This document shows positions 57,401-64,000 of a stretch of DNA of 64,000 nt, one piece after another. The notes beneath the pieces were generated by a model that was given only the letters and a program-made list of their open reading frames with translations, did no database searches and was not told where the DNA came from. The position numbers and the translations under genes were made by a program. Source of the stretch: Saccharum officinarum. Taxonomy: Eukaryota; Streptophyta; Magnoliopsida; Poales; Poaceae. How positions within the stretch are numbered: position 1 is the stretch's first letter; the number at the start of each line of letters is the position of its first letter. The stretch lies in contig CM036170.1 in the NCBI GenBank assembly GCA_020631735.1, positions 64,433,737-64,497,736 of the forward strand, read 5' to 3'.

Positions 57401-58476
57401 TGTTTGGAGCACAACATTGCAACAATACGTAAGTTTTTGCACCTCTGTATGCATATTTCTTATACATCACCGAACCACTAAGATTGATTGGTACCCCTTT
57501 TGTTTGCAATTAGTTGCAAGTTTGTTGCTGCACACTTTGAGCCTTTTTAAAGGACAATATAGCACTGTAGTGACAATGATGCTTGTTTATCCTACAAAGT
57601 TATCAATAATTAGCAGTTGTTAAATTATTCATTGGTGTTGCTGCTACTTTAGGATATAGCTATTTTTTTTCTAGAGATTATGAATCACCACTCACCATGG
57701 CCATACTTGGTATTTTCTATTTTTGAACTGTCAGACCTGATAAATGTGCTCATGAATCATGATGCTCCTGATATATCGTTCTTAACACAATTTATAGCTT
57801 TATTCCCTAAATGTTGACCATGTGATATCTTTTGATTCCACAACTTTGGTTTTTGTGATCTGTGTACGTGTTTGAATAGAAATAACTTGTGCTCTGTCCT
57901 ACTTTTCAGGAACCCTGAGGAGATCCCGTGTGGTTCAGTTTGTGCTGATTATGCTGTAGAGTCTACTTGTGTTTTCATTGACCACGAGAAGGGTGCAGCT
58001 CACTGGTGTTTTCACTGTGGAGCACTTCTGTAGCAACTAGGCAACCTCAGGTTGTTGCTGGCCCTAGATCAATATGCAAACTTTGGGCTGGTAAGACCAC
58101 TGTAAATTTTTGGGTAAAATCTAGAAATGGAATACCTTTTTTAGGACATTGTCTCATGGTTGTTTTAGTAGAATAGTAGGAGCTCACTTTTAACTATGTG
58201 TTGTATATACTGTACAATAAACATGTGTGTAGCATCCATTTCTTGATTGCACAATTATAAGTAGTAAATTGCACACTTGAATTGCTGCAATTATGGTGTT
58301 TAACATGTGTAATATCAACTGTTTATAGTGATTTGTACTTTGTGCCAATATAGACCACATTTTTCTGTCATATGTCATTTGTGCCAACAAATATGTCTTC
58401 TTTGTCCTTGTCATTCCATAGAAAAAAAATTGTTTCTTGTTTTTTGTGCTAACACATCTAAAACTTTGTCCTTTGT
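54404..58476 (+). other. Putative spliced locus, poorly defined
   Basis: A GC-rich block (54404-54745) ends at a good donor (TTTCG|GTGAGT). T-rich intron-like DNA follows, then the papain-like ORF at 55276-55698. The remaining 2.8 kb to the gap is AT-rich with no convincing exon. Short frames at 56628 and 57267 lack recognisable content. The first block could be the 5' leader of a gene that includes the papain-like ORF, but the exon chain cannot be closed by eye. Confidence 0.3.
55276..55698 (+). CDS. Papain-like (C1A) cysteine peptidase C-terminal fragment, hypothetical
   Basis: A 140-codon frame from ATG 55276 to TAG 55696-55698. Its second half follows the order of the C1A right domain. 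A KIGPMVGALYAGDEFFS block (residues 63-79) resembles the GPVSVAI-A-FQ-Y strand. NHSIVCTGHRY has His93 in the place of the catalytic His. ELFIIVQDN has Asn114, 21 residues later, in the place of the catalytic Asn. No catalytic-Cys domain is seen upstream, so an active enzyme is unlikely unless other exons supply it. It may be a gene fragment, a degenerate grass-specific paralogue, or part of the putative spliced locus starting near 54404. The resemblance is by eye and needs profile confirmation. Confidence 0.4.
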   Translation: MCKEKGVWNSKHGAAIEDVLVVIHSLKQGLQTEDANISLRFQSFESFHVSELSPLKVTTMLHKIGPMVGALYAGDEFFSSMVYRGYRAIPANHSIVCTGHRYVDDELFIIVQDNAAWEGPFRFVLYEAFEEFHILTVDEC

Positions 58477-58576
58477 NNNNNNNNNNNNNNNNNNNNNNNN
58501 NNNNNNNNNNNNNNNNNNNNNNNNNNNNNNNNNNNNNNNNNNNNNNNNNNNNNNNNNNNNNNNNNNNNNNNNNNNN
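58477..58576. other. Assembly gap of 100 N
   Basis: Exactly 100 N, the usual placeholder for a gap of unknown size. Open frames that cross it have no meaning. The 5' part of the following LTR is missing because of it. Confidence 0.98.
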
Positions 58577-60128
58577 TGGAATGCAAACACACATGCACAT
58601 GGTGATTTACACATGGTGGTGTTAGCACATTTGTGAAGGCGGTAGAGCTTGAGCGGTAGAGAAGGGTTTGGGTTCTTCTCTCCCTCCCGCCAAGCTTGCG
58701 AGGCAGGATTCAGCGCTTTTTGGGGAAGTTTTTCTACTGCGCCGGAAGTCAGAAAAGAAACGGAGGCGAACGGAGGTCACTGTGGTGACCGGACGCTGCA
58801 CCGGATGCGGTCACGGTATGACCGGATGCGTTCGGTCAGTTCAATCCGGTCAGCGTGCCTTGGGTTAATGACCGGACGCTGGTCTGGCCTAACCAGCGTG
58901 TCCAGTCAGTTCACCTGTGCGCAAAAAGTAGAGTGAGCGACCGGCGCGTCCGGTCCTTCACGGAACTGGCGCGTCCGGTCAGGCGTTCAGAGGGGCAGAG
59001 AGCAGCGAAGTGATGATCGGACGCACGGCGCGTCCGGTCACGTGCGATCGGACGCGTCTGGTCGTGATAGGAGCTTACTGGACTCTGACCGGACGCCAGG
59101 TGGGGCGCGTCCGGTCATACGCTAGGGCACGTCCGGTCATACGCTAGGGCGCGTCCGGTCATACGCTAGAGCGCGTCCGATCATAACAACGGTAACTTCT
59201 GACGTGCACTATTCACGCTTGTCCTGTAGTGACCGGACGCGTCCAGTCACCCTGACCGGAGCGTCCGGTCAACATGTTTTGAACTGCATCGTCCGTAACG
59301 GCTAGCTGCGTACCCATTCGTTATAAATAGACGTTGGCCGGGGTTTGAGGGAAACTCTTGTACATTTTGAGACTTAGAGACATACTTTGAGCTAGAGAAC
59401 AACCCCTCCACTTATCTGTTTGCATAGTTGCACATCTTGAGTGAGATTGAGTGAGATTCAAGTGCATTGCTTGAGAGTTGCATTCTAGAGGCACTTGATC
59501 TTTGAGTTGATGCGGATTTCTTGTTACTCTTCCGTGTTTTCCGACACGGTAGACAGCTTGGAGCAGCGGAGGTGATTGAGCTCACAATTAGAGATTGTTG
59601 GAGCCTTCACCAAGTGTTGTAAGGGGTTCTTGATCCTTCCCCGCGGAAGTTCGCAAATTGGATACTCTAGTGGAGCTCGTGGCTTGGAGGATCCCCATCT
59701 TGTGTGCGGTTGTGCGGCGCCCGCCGAGGGCTCGACTCTTGATAGTCGATTAGCTCGCGAACCGACAAGTGAGTGTATCGCCACAACGGGGAGTAGCTTG
59801 CCGGGAAGCAAGTGAACCTCGGGATAAATTCTTGTGTCATTCTCTTCCCGAGGATTTCTCTTGTGTGATTGATTTATTGGTACTTCTCATCTCTACACGG
59901 CGGTATAATCACTCGAAGCTCTTCTCTCATATTACTTCTTGTTTCTAGCTTGTAGTTGTTGTTGTGTTTAGTGAATAGCTTTATTATAGACTTGTGTAGG
60001 TGGCTTGCTTAATTAGTTAGAGCTAGAGCATTTGCTTCGCCACCTTTCGTACTAACGTGTGGTTAAGTAATTCTTGTAGAAGTTTTAATTTGGCTATTCA
60101 CCCCCCTCTAGCCTATTTGGACCTTACA
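58577..60128 (+). repeat. 5' LTR (left end missing)
   Basis: It carries the GCGTCCGGTCA array (58780-59270), including a roughly 25-bp unit GTCCGGTCATACGCTAGGGC repeated about three times at 59105-59170. TATAAATA is at 59322-59329. The CGCCACAACGGGGAGTAGCT block and the CCCCCCTCTAGCC end are shared with the other LTRs. Confidence 0.82.
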
Positions 60129-60130
60129 AG

Positions 60131-60143
60131 TGGTATCGGAGCC
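60131..60143 (+). promoter_or_regulatory. Primer binding site, initiator tRNA-Met type
   Basis: TGGTATCGGAGCC lies two bases after the LTR end, the same arrangement as in the gag-only element at 16009. Confidence 0.85.
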
Positions 60144-60188
60144 GAGGCACCGTTTATTTGAGGCTTAACAACCTACGGTGAAAAAGAA

Positions 60189-62255
60189 ATGGCTCAATTA
60201 AGCTTGCACATCAACAACACCAAGAAGGCACCTCACTTTGATGGCACAAATTATGCATATTGGAAGGTTAAGATGACCGCACATCTAAAGTTAATCAATA
60301 GAGAAGTATGAAAGGTCACCGAAACAAAATTTGAGGTTGCTAATCCGAAAGCACCTACACCGGTGGAAGAGAAGAAGCTCCAATGCAATGACATTGCCAT
60401 TAGTGCTCTTCATGAGGCACTAGATGACAAGTCCTTTGAGCAAGTGAAAAATATTGAGATTGCTCATGATGCTTGGGCCAAGCTAGAAGAAACTTTTGAG
60501 GGCACCGAAGGCACAAAGACCGCTAAAGCATATATCTTGCAAGAAAAGTTTTCTAGCTTCATGATGCAAGAAGATGAGAGTGTACCGGAAATATTTCATA
60601 GATTGCAAGTCATTGTGAATGAGCTCAAGGAACTTGGTGAGGAGGTCAAGGATAACCAATTCTCTATGAAGTTCTTGAGAATCTTGCCCAAGAGATTTGA
60701 TATATTGATCACCGTGCTAGTGAGGACTACATTGAAGGATTCAACTCCTCAACAAATATTCCAAGAAGTGATGACCGATGATTCATATAGAGAAGATGAT
60801 GAGAAAGAGGAGTTGGTCAAAAAGAAGAAGAAGGAAAGTAAGAAGAAGGATGATGAGAAGAAGAAGAGTGTGGCATTCAAAGCCACCACATCTAAGGGCA
60901 AATCCAAGATTGAATCATCAAGTGATGATGACTCAAGCTCTTGTGATAGTGATGACATTAATGAGAAGATAGCTCTTTTTGTCAAGCAATTTGGGAAATT
61001 CATGAAGAAGAAGGGCTATCGTGCAAGGAGGAGGAAGAACTCATCTAAAAAGAGTGAGCATACCATGAGATGCTTTAGATGCCATAGCAAGGACCATCTC
61101 ATTGTAAAGTGTCCTTATGATAGTGATGATGAAGATGCTATCAAGAAGGAGAAGAAGAAGCAAGAAAAGAAGAAGAGCTCTCATAAGAAGAATAATAATT
61201 CTCATGTTGCTACTTGGGATAGTGATTATTCCTCAAGTGATGATGAGGATGACAACAAGAGCAAGAAGAAGGGACATGCTAGTATTGTCATCCAAGAGAA
61301 AGTCTCCCTCTTCGACACTCCATCGTGCTTCATGGCTAAGGCCGCTAAGGTATCATCCGACGATGAGAGTGATCATGATAATGCTAGTGATAGTGATATT
61401 GATGAAGAAGAATTCACTAAAGATGAACTAATCACTATGCTAGAAGATTGCACTCAATATTTTAAAGAATCTAGAAAGGAGTGCAAGGGCTTGCTTAAGG
61501 AAAAGAAAAATCTTATGCAAGAACTTGATGAGCTTAGGGCATCTTATGAGAGTCTAAAGGTAGACCATAAGAAGCTTCAAAAGTCTCACACTAAGCTTGA
61601 AGAAGCTCATTCCTCTCTAGTTGAAAAATATGAAAACATACCAACTAATATTGAGAAGGCTAAAACTTGCAACATAGGCATATCATGTGATATAATTAAT
61701 GAATCCTTTCATAAGCCTATTGTTGTTGCTCTCACTAACCCTTCATGTAGCTCATCTACATCATCCTCATCTAGTAGTGATGGTTTCACTTGTGACTCCA
61801 CACTAATAGTTGAGAATGAAAATCTCAAGAAGGAGGTAAAAGAGCTCAATCACACCTTAGCTAAAGCTTATGATGGTGAGGACCGCTTGCTTATGTGCTT
61901 GGATAGTCAAAGGGCTTCTCTCTATAAAGAGGGATTGGGCTATAACCCCAAGAAAGGCAAGGCCGCTTTTGCTTCTCACAAGACTCGTTTTGTGAAGAAC
62001 AATGGTAGCTATTGTAAAAGTTGCAAGCAAGTTGGTCACATAGAGCGACATTGCATGAACAAGAAATCCAATGCTAATGTATCCTCAATTAAGTTTGATT
62101 CTTTCTATATACTTACCAAGGGTACAAATGATGTTCATGCTAAGTTCATTGGTGCACCATGGATGGGCTCAAAGAAGAAAGCCATTTGGGTACCAAAGAG
62201 CTTAGTCTCTAACCTTGGAGGACCCAAACAAGTTTGGGTACCTAAAAAAAATTGA
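60189..62255 (+). pseudogene. Sirevirus gag, one in-frame TGA
   Basis: It starts at ATG 60189 with an N-terminus containing APHFDGTNYAYWKVKM, the gag UBN2/DUF4219 region. TGA at 60309-60311 stands where related gags have Trp. The frame then runs open to TGA 62253-62255. Later parts are the LEETFEGTEGTKTAKAYIL block, a Lys-rich segment, zinc knuckle CFRCHSKDHLIVKC (about 61072) and an acidic Ser-rich stretch. A long coiled coil (about 61430-61640) and a second knuckle CKSCKQVGHIERHC (about 62014) follow, then the GGPKQVWVPKKN end. It would form the virus-like particle. The single Trp-to-stop change breaks it. Confidence 0.82.
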
Positions 62256-62269
62256 TCTTGTCTTGTAGG

Positions 62270-63975
62270 TCAATTACAAAGCCGGAGGAAGGCAATGGGT
62301 GCTTGATAGTGGGTGCACTCAACATATGACCGGGGATTCTTGTATGTTCAAATCAATTGATACAAGTCAAAATGGTGATTTTGATGCTATCACCTTCGGC
62401 AACAACAAGAAAGGAAAGGTCAAGGGGCTTGGTAAAATTGCCATCTCAAATGACATGAGCATTTCTAATGTGTTGCTAGTTGAGAGCTTGGATTTCAATC
62501 TTTTATTGGTGACACAACTTTGTGATCTTGGCTTCAAGTGCATATTTGGTAGTGATGATGTTGAAGTCATAAGTGTTGATGAATCAAATTTGATATTCAA
62601 AGGATTTAGACATGGTAGCTTATACTTGGTTGACTTCAATGATAGTGAAACACAATTGACATCATGCTTGCTTAGTAAATCTAGTATGGGATAGTTGTGG
62701 CATAGAAGGCTTGGTCATGTTGGAATGAAACAATTGAACAAACTTTTGAAGCATAACTTAGTTAGAGGCTTGAAAGATGTCACTTTTGAAAAGAATAAAC
62801 TATGTAGTGCTTGTCAAGCCGGCAAACAAGTTGGAAACACACATCCTAGTAAGAGTGAAATGAGCACATCAAAGGCGTTTGAGCTATTGCACATGGACTT
62901 GTTTGGGCCAACAATATACACTAGCATTGGTGGCAACAAGTATGGTTTTGTAATTATTGATGACTACACTAGATATACTTGGGTGTTCTTTCTCTATGAC
63001 AAGAGTGATGTTTCTGATCTATCCAAGTCTTTTGTTAAGAGAGTACAAAATAAGTTTGAAATCACCATCAAGAAGATTAGAAGTGACAATGGTAGTGAGT
63101 TCAAGAACACAAGAATTAAGGAATTGTGTGATGATCTTGGTATTGGACATCAATTCTCTCCAACATACACTCCTCAATCTAATGGTGTAGTTGAAATAAA
63201 AAATAGAACCTTGATTGATATGGCTAGATCAATGCTTAGTGAATACAATGTTAGTCATTCATTTTGGAGTGAAGCCATCAACACGACTTGCTATTGTAGC
63301 AACCGTCTCTATTGCCATGGGAAGCTTGGGAAGACACCATATGAGCTATTGAATGGAAGAAAGTCCAACATTGCATACTTTAGAGTGTTTGGTTATAAAT
63401 GCTATATTCTTAAGAAAGCCACTAGATTGAGCAAGTTTGAAAAGAAATGTGATGAAGGGTTCTTACTTGGTAATTCTACCACAAGCAAAGCATATAGAGT
63501 TTGGAATCTCACAAATGGCACCTTGGAAGAAGTTCATGATGTTGAGTTTGATGAAACCCAAGGGTCTCAAAATGAAGCTCAAAACCTTGATGATGTGAGA
63601 GGAGATCAATTGTCAAATGCAATGAAGAACATGGACATTGGTGATGTTAGGCCAAGGCAAGTTGATGATGATAATATTCATGTGATCAACCAAAGTGTGC
63701 AAATCAATACAAATCAAGCAAGCTCTAGTGGTACTCATGATGAAGCTCAAGTTCAAGGTCAAACAAGTGAAAGCAATCAACTCCCAATACTCCAACCTAC
63801 TAGCATTGCAAGAGATCATCCGTTAGACCAAATCATTGGTGGAATTCAAAGTGGTGTTCAAACTAGATCAAGATTAGCATCCTTTTGTGAGCATTACTCA
63901 TTGGTGTCACTTGAAGAACCTAAGAAAATAGAAGGTGCTTTGAAAGATTTCAATTGGGGTAAATGCCATGCATGA
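62270..63975 (+). pseudogene. Sirevirus pol: protease and integrase, RT beginning
   Basis: It is in the +1 frame relative to gag and opens after TAG 62267-62269. The protease has LDSGCTQHMTGD (62299 onward). TAG at 62692-62694 stands where WHRRLGHVG-type elements have Trp before LWHRRLGH. The integrase has the HHCC part ending CSACQAGK, then D in LLHMDLFGP, D in IRSDNGSEF and E in SNGVVEIKN. A GKTPYELLNGRKSN block follows, then a linker. Near 63956 a run of four G, where three are expected, shifts the frame just as RT begins. TGA 63973-63975 then ends the frame. Confidence 0.82.
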
Positions 63976-64000
63976 AGAGCTAAACAACTTCACTAGAAAT

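Larger units (their letters stand above)
58577..64000 (+). mobile_element. Sirevirus-type copia element, truncated by the gap and the window end
   Basis: The partial 5' LTR ends TTGGACCTTACA at 60128. The PBS TGGTATCGGAGCC follows at 60131-60143. Then come gag (60189-62255), protease, integrase and the first residues of RT at the window edge. A large gag with a coiled coil and CCHC knuckles, and pol in another frame, are Sirevirus traits. The LTR is related to the solo LTRs at 28850 and 40443. The breaks noted in gag and pol indicate an inactive copy, unless base errors explain them. Confidence 0.85.

Noticed and set aside
58190..58636. Open frames crossing the N run
   Set aside because: The sequence in the gap is unknown, so the frames are artefacts.
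60749..61003. Minus-strand Ser/Phe-rich frame
   Set aside because: Antisense of the Lys-rich gag segment; low complexity.

Overview
This window is nuclear DNA of a grass, most likely a panicoid (Andropogoneae-type, such as sorghum, Saccharum, Miscanthus or maize relatives). The evidence is spliced genes with GC-rich first exons, dense Tourist, Stowaway, hAT-like and GGCCTTGTTTAG-type MITEs, and copia elements whose LTRs carry CCGGACGCGTCCGG arrays. A run of exactly 100 N (58477-58576) marks an assembly gap. The species call is inference; nothing identifies it directly.

Two conserved host genes are clear. A TIN1 homologue (TUNICAMYCIN INDUCED 1, an endoplasmic-reticulum-stress gene) lies on the minus strand at 36615-39388 in three exons, with a TGACGTGG UPR element, a G-box and a CCAAT box upstream. 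A family S28 serine carboxypeptidase (Pro-X carboxypeptidase type) lies on the plus strand at 46013-49612 in ten exons. It has one GC-AG intron and a 1-nt deletion exactly at the catalytic GGSYGG motif. Two weaker loci are a transcription-unit-like region inside a large Harbinger-type element (760-5741) and a papain-like fragment ORF at 55276-55698. A tRNA-Gln(CTG) gene on the minus strand (44445-44750) is split by a Tourist MITE.

The rest is layered transposon DNA. Region by region: 760-5741 is a 4.98-kb PIF/Harbinger-like element (17-bp perfect TIRs, TAA target duplication). 6053-7009 is a Mutator-type MITE (10-bp duplication). 7087 to about 31810 is an L1-type LINE on the minus strand. It is interrupted in ORF2 by a 5-kb Ale/Retrofit-like copia element (10798-25888, 128-bp LTRs, GCTAT duplication). 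That copia is itself interrupted in pol by a 10.1-kb gag-only Sirevirus-like element (13571-23692, 2.4-kb LTRs, GGCTT duplication). The LINE is also interrupted in ORF1 by a solo LTR (28850-30702, CAGTG duplication). 31894-32628 is a second Mutator-like TIR element. Further solo LTRs lie at 32977-34886 and, reversed, 40443-42446 (ACCCG duplication). From 58577 to the window end there is a Sirevirus-type copia with gag, protease, integrase and the start of reverse transcriptase, truncated on the left by the gap.

The reading frames on both sides of three nested insertions match once the insert and one target duplication are removed, which fixes the boundaries. Most notable signals: a cluster of near-copies of the LTR-end/primer-binding-site junction inside the gag-only element; a copia element with ten premature UAG codons and no UAA although its LTRs differ at only one of 128 positions; the MITE-split tRNA; the frameshift at the protease active site; and the UAAUG overlap between LINE ORF1 and ORF2.
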